From assembly GCA_050742455.1 (NCBI GenBank), contig JBOGIG010000111.1:1-64000 (forward strand): 64,000 nt of DNA, read 5' to 3'. The notes below the pieces were generated by a model. The model saw only the letters and a list, made by a program, of their open reading frames with translations. It ran no database searches and was not told where the DNA came from. Below, in pieces: positions 15,686 to 24,597 of this stretch (the stretch's first letter is position 1; every line of letters begins with the position of its first letter). The position numbers and the translations under genes are program-made. The stretch comes from JBOGIG01 sp050742455. Its GTDB lineage: Bacteria; Actinomycetota; Acidimicrobiia; Acidimicrobiales; JBOGIG01.

Positions 15686-16195
15686 ATGGCCAGAGCGCTC
15701 GTCCTCAACGCTTCGTATGAGCCGCTGTGCGTGGTGGCCACTCGTCGGGCACTCATGCTGGTCCTGTCAAGGAAGGCGGAGACGCTCCACGACACCGGTG
15801 GCGCCTTTCGCTCGGCCCGGCTCAGCGTTCCCGAACCATCGGTGGTGCGCCTGTGTTATTTCGTCAAGGTGCCATATCAGACCAGGGTCGCCCTCAACCG
15901 TCGAGCCGTGTTCGCTCGTGATGATCATCGTTGCCAGTACTGCGGCAGCCCGGCCGAGAATATCGACCACGTGGTACCTCGCAGCCGGGGGGGCTTGCAT
16001 ACCTGGGACAATGTGGTGGCCGCCTGCCGCCGCTGCAACACCCGCAAGGAGGACCGTCTGTTGAACGAGATCGGCCTCACCCTGCACCGGCCCCCCAGCC
16101 AGCCCCGCCAGCGCACATGGTTGCTGGCAACAGGGGGCGGATCGGTCCGCTCTGATTGGGAGCCCTACATAGACGTCGGTTATCGGTCGGCCTGA
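15686..16195 (+). CDS. HNH endonuclease family protein
   Basis: The 169 residues start ARALVLNASYEPLCVV, the typical N-terminus of a common actinobacterial HNH family. The nuclease core is RDDHRCQYCG, then NIDHVVPRSRGG (His-Asn-His region) and a second zinc pair CRRCNTRK. The four cysteines bind structural zinc. It probably cuts or nicks DNA, but the cellular role of this family is not established. ATG triplets lie at 15683 and 15686, with a TTG at 15680; GAGG at 15676-15679 best fits 15686. No phage or restriction neighbours are present. Confidence 0.88.
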   Translation: MARALVLNASYEPLCVVATRRALMLVLSRKAETLHDTGGAFRSARLSVPEPSVVRLCYFVKVPYQTRVALNRRAVFARDDHRCQYCGSPAENIDHVVPRSRGGLHTWDNVVAACRRCNTRKEDRLLNEIGLTLHRPPSQPRQRTWLLATGGGSVRSDWEPYIDVGYRSA

Positions 16196-16241
16196 CATTC
16201 CGACGGACCCGAGGGCGGGCGCCGGGGCGGATATCAGTGAT

Positions 16242-16880
16242 GTGCTGGGGCGCAGCGTCCCCCCCGATGACCGATCGGTGCTCGTGGGCCGGGTGTCATC
16301 GTCGGCCCTGGTTCTCGGCAGTACCCAGCCCGAAGGCCATGTCGACCACCAAGCCGCACGATCACGGGGAGTGAGAATCCTGCGACGGCGCAGCGGAGGG
16401 GGGGCGGTACTGCTCCGACCCGGTGAGGTGGTCTGGACCGAGGTGTTCATACCGGCCGACGACCCGCTTGGATGTCGAGATGTCGGACGGGCGTTTTGGT
16501 GGCTCGGTGAGGTGTGGCAACAGGCCTTGATGGCTATCGGGGCGCAAGAGGTCGAGGTTCACCGGGGTCGGATCGTGTCTACGGCCTGGTCGCCTTGGGC
16601 CTGCTTTGCCGGAATGGGTCCAGGTGAGGTCCTCGTGGCGGGCCGCAAGGTGGTGGGTATGGCCCAGCGCCGGTGGCGGGCCGGATCCCTGTTCCAGTGC
16701 GCCGCCCTCATAGGCCATGACCCGGCCTTCACTGCGGAGTTGTTCGATCTGGATGACTCGTCCCGGCTTGAGCTCTGCGAGCAACTGGGAAGTTTTGCCG
16801 CCGGAGTCGGGGACCTTGTCGATCACGACCAACTGGTCCGGAGCTTCCTCGCCAACCTCAATCTGCGATGGCAGGCCTGA
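16242..16880 (+). CDS. Lipoate/biotin protein ligase-like protein
   Basis: The 212-residue protein shows the lipoate-protein ligase A/B fold markers RRRSGGGAVLL (substrate loop) and VAGRKVVGMAQRR, with the lysine that contacts the acyl-adenylate. It lacks the C-terminal accessory domain of full LplA, like the short ligases or amidotransferases of many actinobacteria. It may attach lipoate or octanoate to carrier proteins; no carrier protein or lipoate synthase gene is in the window. GTG start. The gene end, including its stop codon, has been duplicated as a perfect 24-bp tandem repeat. Confidence 0.78.
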   Translation: MLGRSVPPDDRSVLVGRVSSSALVLGSTQPEGHVDHQAARSRGVRILRRRSGGGAVLLRPGEVVWTEVFIPADDPLGCRDVGRAFWWLGEVWQQALMAIGAQEVEVHRGRIVSTAWSPWACFAGMGPGEVLVAGRKVVGMAQRRWRAGSLFQCAALIGHDPAFTAELFDLDDSSRLELCEQLGSFAAGVGDLVDHDQLVRSFLANLNLRWQA

Positions 16881-16904
16881 CTCAATCTGCGATGGCAGGC
16901 CTGA
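16857..16904. repeat. Perfect 24-bp tandem duplication over the stop of the ligase-like gene
   Basis: Copies 16857-16880 and 16881-16904 are identical. The TGA at 16878-16880 ends the first copy, so the second copy is untranslated sequence downstream of the gene. Confidence 0.93.
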
Positions 16905-17009
16905 ACTGGAGTTCGCGGGCCTGAATGTGCGGTTGGCTGGTCGAAATTTGTGTCGATAGGCGCGAAATCGTGTCGGACTGCGGGAATTTGCATCGGAAGG
17001 GTTGACCAA

Positions 17010-17044
17010 TGGTGGGTTGGGGCGTATGGTGGAGCGAAGTGGTG
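17010..17044 (+). promoter_or_regulatory. Possible MraZ-binding repeats and promoter of the division cluster
   Basis: TGGTG/TGGGG pentamers occur at 17010, 17018, 17027 and 17040, with TATGGT (17025-17030) as a possible -10. MraZ proteins bind arrays of TGGGN repeats at about 10-bp spacing. Here the spacing is 8, 9 and 13 bp, so the match is imperfect. Confidence 0.35.
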
Positions 17045-17088
17045 AATAGGGGAGGGGCCCGACGCCACAGGGAGAGACGTGAGCGCAA

Positions 17089-17562
17089 TTGCCGGTGGCC
17101 AAGTTCTTCGGGAGGTTCGAGCACTCGCTCGACCTGAAAGGCAGGGTGATCCTTCCCTCGAAGTTCCGGCCCGAGTTTTTGGAGGACGGCGGCTTTCTGA
17201 GCCAGTTTCACGAGGGCTGCCTGGCACTGTGGACGGCCGAGCAATTCAATCGGGAGATGCAGGTCCGAGAGGAACGAGCGGCCGAGAGCAGGGACCTGCG
17301 CAACCTGGCCCGGGTGTGGGCCTCGGGCAGCACGAAGGTCGACGTGGACAGGCAGGGCCGGATGTTCATTCCTCTCCACTTGCGCGAGTTCGCCGGCCTG
17401 GAGTCCGACGTGCTGGTCCATGGGGCCATAGATCGGGTCGAGCTGTGGTCTCCGGACAACTGGCAAATTCGGATCAAGCCCATGGAGGCTCGCCTGATAC
17501 ACGGTATGGACGAGCAGCACGATGTCGGCCGGCGCCACGAAGTGGAGGAAACCTTTTCCTGA
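17089..17562 (+). CDS. mraZ: Transcriptional regulator MraZ
   Basis: MraZ is a SpoVT/AbrB-type DNA-binding protein that controls the division cluster from its first gene. The 157 residues contain two AbrB-like halves: FGRFEHSLDLKGRVILPSKFR near the start and TKVDVDRQGRMFIPLHLREFAGL in the middle. DxxGR in each half is the family mark. The TTG at 17089 is proposed, with GGGAGAG upstream; GTG at 17095 is equally possible. A longer plus-strand frame from 17079 crosses this gene but belongs to the rsmH frame and is not coding here. Confidence 0.93.
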   Translation: MPVAKFFGRFEHSLDLKGRVILPSKFRPEFLEDGGFLSQFHEGCLALWTAEQFNREMQVREERAAESRDLRNLARVWASGSTKVDVDRQGRMFIPLHLREFAGLESDVLVHGAIDRVELWSPDNWQIRIKPMEARLIHGMDEQHDVGRRHEVEETFS

Positions 17563-17567
17563 CCATG

Positions 17568-17671
17568 CGCAGTCCCTCGATCGGATCGGTGGAATGCCCC
17601 TACTCCGCCCAGTTCCAACCCCATCGGCCAGGGAAATGCCCTGCCGGTACCGGAACGGTCGAGGGACTGCG
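17568..17671. promoter_or_regulatory. Long-range inverted repeat that could sequester the rsmH ribosome-binding site
   Basis: A 13-bp perfect inverted repeat joins 17568-17580 (CGCAGTCCCTCGA) with 17659-17671. Pairing continues imperfectly inward. The right arm contains GAGGGA, the only binding site for the rsmH ATG at 17673. It may form a stem over the 78-nt gap in the mraZ-rsmH transcript. Confidence 0.6.
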
Positions 17672-17672
17672 G

Positions 17673-18611
17673 ATGAGCCAGGAATTCTCACATACCCCTG
17701 TCATGGTCCAAGAGGTGCTCGACCTGCTGGCCACGGTTCCCCCCGGCCCAGTGATCGATGCCACTGTGGGCGGAGGCGGTCATGCCGCCCGTCTTCTGGG
17801 CGCCAATCCGGGAATGACCATCGTCGGGTTGGACCGCGATGAGACAGCCCTGGAGGCCGCTGCGGGCGTCTTGGTCCCCTTTGGCGCCAGGGCCGTGCTG
17901 GTGCGAGCCAACTTTGCCGAGCTGGCCCAAGTGGCCGCAACCTTCGCCCCCGACGGCGCCAGCGCCGTACTGTTCGACCTCGGCGTGAGCTCTGCCCAGT
18001 TCGACCAGGCCGAGAGGGGCTTTTCCTATCGCTTTGACGCCCCGCTGGACATGCGGATGGATCGCAGGGGCGAACTCGATGCGGCCCAGGTGGTCAATTC
18101 CTGGTCCGTGGCGGAGCTGGCCCGAATATTTGCCGCCAACGGTGAGGGTCGCTTCGCGCGGCGCATAGCCCTGGCTATCGAGGAAGCCCGTCCGCTGGCG
18201 ACGACTGGGGAACTGTCCGATGTCGTGCGCGCAGCGATACCGGCTCCTGCCCGACGCAAGGGCGGCCACCCGGCCAAGAAGGTCTTTCAAGCCATTCGCA
18301 TCGCGGTCAATGACGAGTTGAGCATTCTCGGGCCGTCCCTGGGGGTCGGGGTGGATGCGCTGGTCAAAGGGGGCAGGGCCGTCGTCCTCTCCTACCATTC
18401 GGGTGAGGACCGCATCGTCAAGGAGGTGTTCGGGCAGGCCGTGACCGGGGGGTGCACCTGCCCTGTGCCCCTCGGTTGTGTGTGCGGGGCGGTCGGCCAT
18501 GCTCGCCATCTCCTCCGGGGCCGGCGGCCCTCTCGCGAGGAGTTGGCCTCCAACCCCCGGGCCTCCAGTGCCCGGATGCGGGCCATCGAGAAGCTGGCGG
18601 TACAGCTGTGA
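17673..18611 (+). CDS. rsmH: 16S rRNA m4C1402 methyltransferase RsmH
   Basis: RsmH uses S-adenosylmethionine to methylate N4 of C1402 of 16S rRNA. The 312 residues open with EFSHTPVMVQEVLDLL, and DATVGGGGHAARLL is the SAM loop. Further family motifs are LFDLGVSSAQFDQAERGFSY, LDMRMD and VLSYHSGEDRIVKEVF. The ATG at 17673 matches the family start and has GAGGGA 6 nt upstream, inside an inverted repeat. The end carries a Cys-containing loop (CTCPVPLGCVCG). First gene of a chain in which each start overlaps the previous stop up to ftsQ. Confidence 0.97.
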   Translation: MSQEFSHTPVMVQEVLDLLATVPPGPVIDATVGGGGHAARLLGANPGMTIVGLDRDETALEAAAGVLVPFGARAVLVRANFAELAQVAATFAPDGASAVLFDLGVSSAQFDQAERGFSYRFDAPLDMRMDRRGELDAAQVVNSWSVAELARIFAANGEGRFARRIALAIEEARPLATTGELSDVVRAAIPAPARRKGGHPAKKVFQAIRIAVNDELSILGPSLGVGVDALVKGGRAVVLSYHSGEDRIVKEVFGQAVTGGCTCPVPLGCVCGAVGHARHLLRGRRPSREELASNPRASSARMRAIEKLAVQL

Positions 18612-19060
18612 CCGCGGCTCGCCCCGCCGACCGGTCCCGCCTTGCCCGGGCCGCGTCCGGCGCCCCGGCCCATCCGGCCCAGGCCCCGTCGAGGTCGCGC
18701 CCCCCTCTGAGGATCCTCGGGGATGACCGGGCCCAACTCCGGGCCCGCCGGCGCCGGGCCCGCTTGCTTGTGGTTGCGGGTGGCGCCATGGCCATCATCT
18801 GCCTGTTCGGCGTGGTTGTGGCCCATGTCGTGATCACCCAGAACCAATTTCGCCTCGACCACATGACGGCCCAGCTGTCCCAGGCCAAGGCGACCCACGA
18901 CAACCTGAGGTTGGAGGCGGCCACTCTCCAGGCTCCGGCTCGCATTGTGAGCACGGCCCAGGCTCACGGCATGGTGCGACCCCCAACTCTCACCTATTTG
19001 GCCCCCGTTTCTCCTCCGGTGGCAGCCAAGGCCGGATCGACAGCAACGACGCGACGTTGA
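18608..19060 (+). CDS. ftsL: FtsL-like cell-division membrane protein
   Basis: The 150-residue bitopic protein has a proline/arginine-rich cytosolic N-terminus, one membrane helix at about residues 55-80 (LLVVAGGAMAIICLFGVVVA) and a short extracytoplasmic coiled coil (HMTAQLSQAKATHDNLRLEAATLQAP). FtsL sequences are poorly conserved. The call rests on size, topology and position between rsmH and ftsI. FtsL acts with FtsB/DivIC and FtsQ to activate FtsW-FtsI. The GTG overlaps the rsmH stop (GTGA), and its own stop overlaps the ftsI start (TTGA). Confidence 0.8.
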   Translation: MTAARPADRSRLARAASGAPAHPAQAPSRSRPPLRILGDDRAQLRARRRRARLLVVAGGAMAIICLFGVVVAHVVITQNQFRLDHMTAQLSQAKATHDNLRLEAATLQAPARIVSTAQAHGMVRPPTLTYLAPVSPPVAAKAGSTATTRR

Positions 19061-20784
19061 ACCGGGCCGGGGCGCGCCGACCGTCGGTCCGCTACCGGGT
19101 GATGGCGGTGTGCATGTGTGCCATCTTCGTCCTGGTCGGGGCCAAGCTGGCATTCATCCAGGTGTTCCCGGCAACGCGCTATGCCGCCTATGGCGCCTCC
19201 CAGCTCCTGCACACCGTCGTAATTCCCGCTCCTCGGGGTCAGATCCTCGACCGCAACGGGAACGTTCTCGCCATGTCGGCTCCCCAGACGACCGTCGTGG
19301 CCGATCCCTACCAGATCACAGATCCCAAAGGCGATGCCGCGCTGCTGGCCCCCCTGCTCAAGGACACCGCGGCACATCTACAGTCCCTCTTGAGCGAGAA
19401 CTCCGGATACGTCTACCTCGCCCACCAGGTCGACGACGCCACGACCAAGAAGATCAAGGCCCTCAATCTCACCGGGCTGACCTATGAGAACGACCCCCGT
19501 CGATTCCAGCCCAACGGCAGCCTGGTCACCAATCTGATCGGCACTGTGGGTTGGGATCACCACGGCCAGGCCGGGTTGGAGTACCAATACGATCGGGTCC
19601 TGTCGGGCCACGACGGCAAGTCTGTGGTGGAAAAGGATCTGGCCGGAGGCGACATTCCCGGCGGCCAGCGCAGCTTCACGCCGGCTCAGCCGGGGCACAG
19701 CCTGCAAACGACGATCGATCGCTCCATGCAGTACGCCACCACCCAGGCCCTGGCGGGCGAGATCACCTCTTCGCATTCCAAGGGTGGAATTGCCGTGGTC
19801 ATGGATGCCAAAACGGGCGACATCCTGGCCATGGTCAACCTGGTGGCCGGGGCAAAGGCCGGATCACCTCCGGTGCCGGCCCCGTCCAATTACGCCCTCA
19901 CCAATGTCTACGAGCCGGGCTCGGTGGCCAAGATCACCACCATCTCCGGCGCCCTGCAGGATCATGTGATCACTCCGACTCAACGTTTCACCGTCCCCGA
20001 CACCATGAACATCGCCGGCACGTTGTTCCATGACGCCGAGGTGCACCCCACCCAGTCCATGTCCGTTTCGGACATCCTTGCCCAGTCGTCGAACATCGGG
20101 ACGATCACCATCGCCAAGATGTTGGGCAAGGACCGCATCAATCATTACTTGAACGCTTTCGGGTTGGGCCAGCCCACCGGGCTCAACTTCCCGGGTGAAT
20201 CCCAAGGCCTGCTCATAGATCCCTCCAAATGGTCGGGGACAGCCATAGGATCGGTTCCGATCGGCCAGGACGAGTCGGTCACGGCGGTGCAGATGCTGGA
20301 TGCCTATAACACATTGGCCAATGGGGGGATGTTCGTGGCCCCCCGCCTAATTAGAGCCGTGGTGGCACCCAACGGATCGGTGAGTCCTGCACCGGTGCAG
20401 CCCCCTCGCCGGGTCATCGACGCCAGTGTGGCCAAGGCCGTTACCGGGATGCTCGAACAGGTGGTGAAGAAGGGAACCGGCACGTCGGCGGCCATACCCG
20501 GCTATGTGGTGGCAGGCAAGACGGGCACGGCGCAGATCCCCAAGACCAACGGCCCCGGCTACCAGCCGGGAGCGTTCATGGCCACCTTCGCCGGGTTCGC
20601 CCCGGCCCAGAACCCAGCCCTGTCAGCCATTGTGGTCCTGGACCAGCCGGCCCAGATATACGGTGGTCTGGTGGCGGCGCCACTGTTTGCAAACGTGGTT
20701 CAGTACGGACTGCGCCTCTTCGACGTCCCCCCCTCGGGCTTACCCGCTCAAGCTACGGTCCGGACCCCGACCGCGCTGCGGTGA
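19057..20784 (+). CDS. ftsI: Septal peptidoglycan transpeptidase FtsI (PBP3/PbpB)
   Basis: Class B penicillin-binding protein for septal cross-linking. An N-terminal membrane helix (residues 13-33) precedes the dimerisation domain (APRGQILDRNGNVLA) and the transpeptidase core. The catalytic set is complete: Ser289-x-x-Lys292 (PGSVAK), Ser344-Ser345-Asn346 and Lys488-Thr-Gly. The 575 residues are normal for actinobacterial FtsI; no PASTA domain is seen at the end. The TTG start overlaps the ftsL stop, and the stop overlaps the murE GTG. Its partner glycosyltransferase FtsW is encoded downstream. Confidence 0.96.
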   Translation: MNRAGARRPSVRYRVMAVCMCAIFVLVGAKLAFIQVFPATRYAAYGASQLLHTVVIPAPRGQILDRNGNVLAMSAPQTTVVADPYQITDPKGDAALLAPLLKDTAAHLQSLLSENSGYVYLAHQVDDATTKKIKALNLTGLTYENDPRRFQPNGSLVTNLIGTVGWDHHGQAGLEYQYDRVLSGHDGKSVVEKDLAGGDIPGGQRSFTPAQPGHSLQTTIDRSMQYATTQALAGEITSSHSKGGIAVVMDAKTGDILAMVNLVAGAKAGSPPVPAPSNYALTNVYEPGSVAKITTISGALQDHVITPTQRFTVPDTMNIAGTLFHDAEVHPTQSMSVSDILAQSSNIGTITIAKMLGKDRINHYLNAFGLGQPTGLNFPGESQGLLIDPSKWSGTAIGSVPIGQDESVTAVQMLDAYNTLANGGMFVAPRLIRAVVAPNGSVSPAPVQPPRRVIDASVAKAVTGMLEQVVKKGTGTSAAIPGYVVAGKTGTAQIPKTNGPGYQPGAFMATFAGFAPAQNPALSAIVVLDQPAQIYGGLVAAPLFANVVQYGLRLFDVPPSGLPAQATVRTPTALR

Positions 20785-22208
20785 CTGTGGCCATGGCGGG
20801 AATGGGTCTGGTGCACCTGGCCGAAGTCCTCGATCTCCAAGTAACCGGCGACGCGGCCATCACCTCGATAGAATTCGACAGCCGCCAAGTGGAGCCCGGC
20901 AGCCTGTTCTGCTGCCTGCCGGGCCAGGACAGTGACGGTCACCAATTCGCCTCCGAAGCTCTGGCCCGAGGCGCCAAAGCCCTGCTCTGCGAGCGCCCCA
21001 TGGGGTTGGGCGTGGTCGAGCTATTAGTACCCGAGGGCCAATGCCGGCCGGCCATGGCCCGCTTGGCCGCAGCGTTCTGGGGCCATCCGTCAGAGTCGAT
21101 GCTGGTCATTGGGGTGACAGGAACGAACGGCAAGACGACGGTATCCCACATGCTCGCTTCCATCCTGGAAGCCGGGGGATACCGCACAGGGGTCGTCGGA
21201 ACCCTGGAAAGCAAACGGACTACACCCGAGTCGCCGGTGCTCCAGGCCACCCTGGCCCGATTCCTGGCCGACGGCCTGACCGCGGCCGTCCTCGAGGTCT
21301 CCTCCCACGGCCTGGCCCAGCATCGGGTCGACGAGGTCGACTTCGACGTGTCGGTGTTCACGAACCTGAGCCAGGACCACCTGGATTTTCATGGGGACAT
21401 GGAGCAGTATTTTGCCGCCAAGGCGTCCCTGTTCACGCCCGAGCATTCGGTTCGAGCCGTGGTCAACTCCGACGATGCGTGGGGCCGACGTCTGATCGAG
21501 GCCCAGTCGATCCCGACCGTGGCGTTCTCTGATGCCTCGGTGAGCGAGGTCTGCATAGGCCCGGCCGGCAGTACCTTCACCTGGCGGGGTCGGCCGGTAG
21601 CGCTCGGCCTGGGGGGCTCGTTCAATGTGCAGAACGCCATCGCCGCTGCGTGCGCCGCCAGCCTGGTGGGAGTCAGCGACGAGGCTGTCGCCACGGGTCT
21701 TTCCCAGCTGGAATCGGTGCCCGGTCGGGTGGAGGCGGTGCGCCGAGGCCAGGATTTCGTTGTTCTGGTCGACTACGCCCACACGCCTGACGGTTTGGAG
21801 CAGCTGCTGGTCTCGGCTCGCCAGACCTCCGGTCCCCGAGCTCGGGTAATCGTGGTGTTCGGGTGCGGGGGGGACCGGGACCGCTCCAAGAGGCCCAGGA
21901 TGGGACGGGTGGCCACCGACCTGGCCGACCTGGCAGTGCTCACCACTGACAACCCGCGACACGAGGATCCCCGCGCCATTGTCGCCGAGGTCCTCGCCGG
22001 GGTGGTCCGCACCGATGTGCTGGTCATCGAGCCTGACCGGCGGGCCGCCATCGACTTGGCGGTGTCGGCGGCTCGTCCCGGTGACGTGGTCCTGGTGACG
22101 GGAAAGGGCCACGAGCAATTTCAGATTGTCGGCGATCACGCCCTTCCTTTTGAGGATCGGGCCGAGGCCTGGTCGGCCCTCGAACGGGTTCAGGGGGCAG
22201 GTTCGTGA
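20781..22208 (+). CDS. murE: UDP-MurNAc-tripeptide synthetase MurE, meso-DAP type
   Basis: MurE adds the third residue to the peptidoglycan stem peptide. ATP-binding GVTGTNGKTTVSHML, the Mur-ligase core and the C-terminal TTDNPRHEDP are present. DNPR is the established signature of enzymes adding meso-diaminopimelate, so the wall is inferred to be of the DAP type. The 475-residue length is normal. GTG start within GTGA overlap to ftsI; the next overlap leads straight to mraY, so murF, which usually sits here, is missing. Confidence 0.96.
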   Translation: MTVAMAGMGLVHLAEVLDLQVTGDAAITSIEFDSRQVEPGSLFCCLPGQDSDGHQFASEALARGAKALLCERPMGLGVVELLVPEGQCRPAMARLAAAFWGHPSESMLVIGVTGTNGKTTVSHMLASILEAGGYRTGVVGTLESKRTTPESPVLQATLARFLADGLTAAVLEVSSHGLAQHRVDEVDFDVSVFTNLSQDHLDFHGDMEQYFAAKASLFTPEHSVRAVVNSDDAWGRRLIEAQSIPTVAFSDASVSEVCIGPAGSTFTWRGRPVALGLGGSFNVQNAIAAACAASLVGVSDEAVATGLSQLESVPGRVEAVRRGQDFVVLVDYAHTPDGLEQLLVSARQTSGPRARVIVVFGCGGDRDRSKRPRMGRVATDLADLAVLTTDNPRHEDPRAIVAEVLAGVVRTDVLVIEPDRRAAIDLAVSAARPGDVVLVTGKGHEQFQIVGDHALPFEDRAEAWSALERVQGAGS

Positions 22209-23236
22209 TCTCGCTGTTCACCGCCGGGGGCGTCGCTCTGTTGGTGTCGGTGGCCGTGACTCCCTTCCTCATTCGCTTGCTCCTGGTCCGGGGTATCGGC
22301 CAACAGATCCGCGACGACGGTCCACAGGGTCACTCAGTCAAGGCCGGGACCCCCACCATGGGCGGCATAGCCATCCTGGGGTCGGTGCTGGCCGGTTACA
22401 TCGTCGGCCACTTGAGCATCGGGGCGGCCTTTACCAGTTCAGGCTTGCTGGTCATGGGCGTGGTGATGGGCGCCGGCGTGGTGGGCCTGGCCGATGATTG
22501 GATCAAGGTCCGACACCAGCGAAGCCTCGGGTTGAGCAAGCGGGCCAAGCTGGGCGGCCAGTTGGGAGTCGCCATCATCTTCGCCGGCCTGGGCATCTCC
22601 TGGGCCGGGGTAAACACCCATCTGTCGTTCGCCCGGGCCAACCTGTCGATTGATCTGGGCCATGTGGGTTGGGCTGTCTTCGCCGTACTGGTCATCATCG
22701 GGTCCTCGAACGCCGTGAACCTGACCGACGGCCTCGACGGTCTGGCCGCGGGCAGCGCCACATTTGCCTTCTCCTGCCTGGCGATCATCGGCTACTGGCA
22801 ATTCCGCCATTTCTCCATCTACCGCATATCAAACGCCTTGGATCTCGCTCTGGCCGCCGTTGCCCTGACCGGAGCTTGTGCCGGATTCCTGTGGTGGAAC
22901 GCCGCGCCGGCCCGTATCTTCATGGGCGACACCGGATCCTTGGCCATCGGTGGGGGCCTGGCCGCGCTGTGCCTGCAGATGAACCTGGACCTGCTCCTGC
23001 CCATCATCGCCGGACTGTTCGTGGTCGAGACCCTCTCGGTGGTGGTTCAGGTGACCAGCTTCCGGCTCTTCGGGCGCCGGGTGTTCCGCATGGCGCCCTT
23101 CCACCATCACTTTGAGCTTCTGGGTTGGCCCGAGACCACCGTGATCGTGAGGTTTTGGATCATGGCCGGACTGTGCACGGCGCTGGCGCTCGGCATCTTC
23201 TACGCCGACTTCATCTCGACCGGTCACGTGAGTTGA
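22205..23236 (+). CDS. mraY: Phospho-MurNAc-pentapeptide translocase MraY
   Basis: MraY forms lipid I on undecaprenyl phosphate at the inner face of the membrane. The 343 residues have about ten membrane helices and the family motifs KAGTPTMGGIAILG, ADDWIKVRHQRSLGLS, NLTDGLDGLAAG and FMGDTGSLAIGG, then FRMAPFHHHFEL near the end. The Asp and His residues of the Mg2+ site are intact. GTG start overlaps murE, and the stop overlaps the murD TTG. Confidence 0.97.
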   Translation: MISLFTAGGVALLVSVAVTPFLIRLLLVRGIGQQIRDDGPQGHSVKAGTPTMGGIAILGSVLAGYIVGHLSIGAAFTSSGLLVMGVVMGAGVVGLADDWIKVRHQRSLGLSKRAKLGGQLGVAIIFAGLGISWAGVNTHLSFARANLSIDLGHVGWAVFAVLVIIGSSNAVNLTDGLDGLAAGSATFAFSCLAIIGYWQFRHFSIYRISNALDLALAAVALTGACAGFLWWNAAPARIFMGDTGSLAIGGGLAALCLQMNLDLLLPIIAGLFVVETLSVVVQVTSFRLFGRRVFRMAPFHHHFELLGWPETTVIVRFWIMAGLCTALALGIFYADFISTGHVS

Positions 23237-24597
23237 CGACGAACTCCCAAAACGCCCTCCCATTGGACCATGGGGGACAGGATCGTGTGGCTGTTGTAGT
23301 GGGCATGGCGGTGACCGGATTGGCCATGGCGGCCCGCCTGGCGGCCGAGGGCTTTCGGGTGGTGGGCGTCGACGACCTCCCAAATGCCTCAGTCAGGGAT
23401 CTGGCGGCCCAATCGGGGGCCACGCTGCTCGAAGCCCCCTCGACCAATGAATTGGCCGGCGTGGTGGCCCGGGCTGACTTGGTGGTGGCCAGCCCTGGAG
23501 TGCCCCCGTACCATCCGCTGTTCTCGCTCGGGGTTCCGGTGATCGGTGACATCGAGTTTGCCTCCCGGCGGGCCAGCGTCCCCATCCTGGCCATCACCGG
23601 CACGGCGGGCAAGACGACGGTCACCACCCTGGTGACTTCCATGCTGGTGGCATCGGGGCGCAGAGCCATGGCCGCCGGGAACATCGGGGTTCCCTTGGTC
23701 AACGCTATTGCCACCGACGCCGAGATCCTGGTGGTCGAGGTTTCGTCGTTCCAACTCAGCCTGACCGACTCCTTCCATCCACGAGTGGCGGTATGGCTCA
23801 ACGTCGCCGAGAACCATCTCGATTGGCATCGGGATATGGATGAGTACGTGGCGGCCAAGGCCAAGATCTGGGCCAATTGCGGTGATGGGGACACCGTGGT
23901 GGTCAATGCCGAGGACTCCGAGGTGATGGCAACGGCCCGCTCCAGCCCGGTCGTGCCCACCACGTTTGGGTTGAACCAGGGCGACTACCGCTTGGTCGGT
24001 AGGGCGCTTTGCCTGCCCAACGGTGAGGTGGTGGCCGGCCTCGACGAGTTGCCCAGACGGCGACCCCACGACGTGGCCAATGCCTTGGCCGCGGTGGCAA
24101 CCGCCCACGCTGCCGGCGCCGGCCTCGAGGCCTGCCACGAGGCCCTGGTCTCCTTCGCCGGATTGCCTCATCGGGTCGAACCCCTGGGCGAGGCCGGAGG
24201 CGTCGGGTACTACAACGACTCCAAGGCCACCACCCCTTCGGCCGTGCTTGCTGCCCTGTCGGGATTCGATTCGGTGGTCCTGATTGCCGGCGGCCGCAAC
24301 AAGGGGGTCTCGCTGGCTCCCCTGGCCCAAGGCGCCGGGGTGGTGCGTGCCGTGGTGGCCATAGGAGAAGCCGCCCCCGAGGTGGAGGACGTGTTCGCAC
24401 CGCTGCGTCCGGTGGCCATGGCCCATTCGATGGATGAGGCGGTACAAAGGGCCGCCGACCTGGCCCGGCCCGGCGACGCCGTCCTGCTGTCCCCAGGGTG
24501 TGCCTCATTCGATTGGTATCGCTCCTATGAGGAGCGCGGAGATGACTTCAAACGAGCCGTGGGCAACCTGTTCCGGCATGCCAAGGAGGCAACGTGA
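23233..24597 (+). CDS. murD: UDP-MurNAc-L-alanine:D-glutamate ligase MurD
   Basis: MurD adds D-glutamate to UDP-MurNAc-L-Ala. A Rossmann start (VAVVVGMAVTGLAMAARLAA) is followed by the ATP loop GTAGKTTVTTLV, the core VEVSSFQL, NHLDWHRDMDEY and YYNDSKATTPSA. The length with the TTG at 23233 is 454 residues. That TTG overlaps the mraY stop, as elsewhere in the cluster. TTG 23263 or GTG 23287 would give a shorter N-terminus closer to the family start and cannot be excluded. The gene is followed directly by ftsW. Confidence 0.95.
   Translation: MTTNSQNALPLDHGGQDRVAVVVGMAVTGLAMAARLAAEGFRVVGVDDLPNASVRDLAAQSGATLLEAPSTNELAGVVARADLVVASPGVPPYHPLFSLGVPVIGDIEFASRRASVPILAITGTAGKTTVTTLVTSMLVASGRRAMAAGNIGVPLVNAIATDAEILVVEVSSFQLSLTDSFHPRVAVWLNVAENHLDWHRDMDEYVAAKAKIWANCGDGDTVVVNAEDSEVMATARSSPVVPTTFGLNQGDYRLVGRALCLPNGEVVAGLDELPRRRPHDVANALAAVATAHAAGAGLEACHEALVSFAGLPHRVEPLGEAGGVGYYNDSKATTPSAVLAALSGFDSVVLIAGGRNKGVSLAPLAQGAGVVRAVVAIGEAAPEVEDVFAPLRPVAMAHSMDEAVQRAADLARPGDAVLLSPGCASFDWYRSYEERGDDFKRAVGNLFRHAKEAT

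Noticed and set aside
15686..16195. HNH gene as a sign of a phage or mobile element
   Set aside because: No integrase, terminase, direct repeats of attachment type or change of base composition were seen; this HNH family is common in actinobacterial chromosomes.
17079..17672. Long in-frame extension of rsmH across mraZ
   Set aside because: The frame is open but mraZ is clearly coded in another frame, and RsmH family proteins start at EFSHTPVM, fixed by the ATG at 17673.
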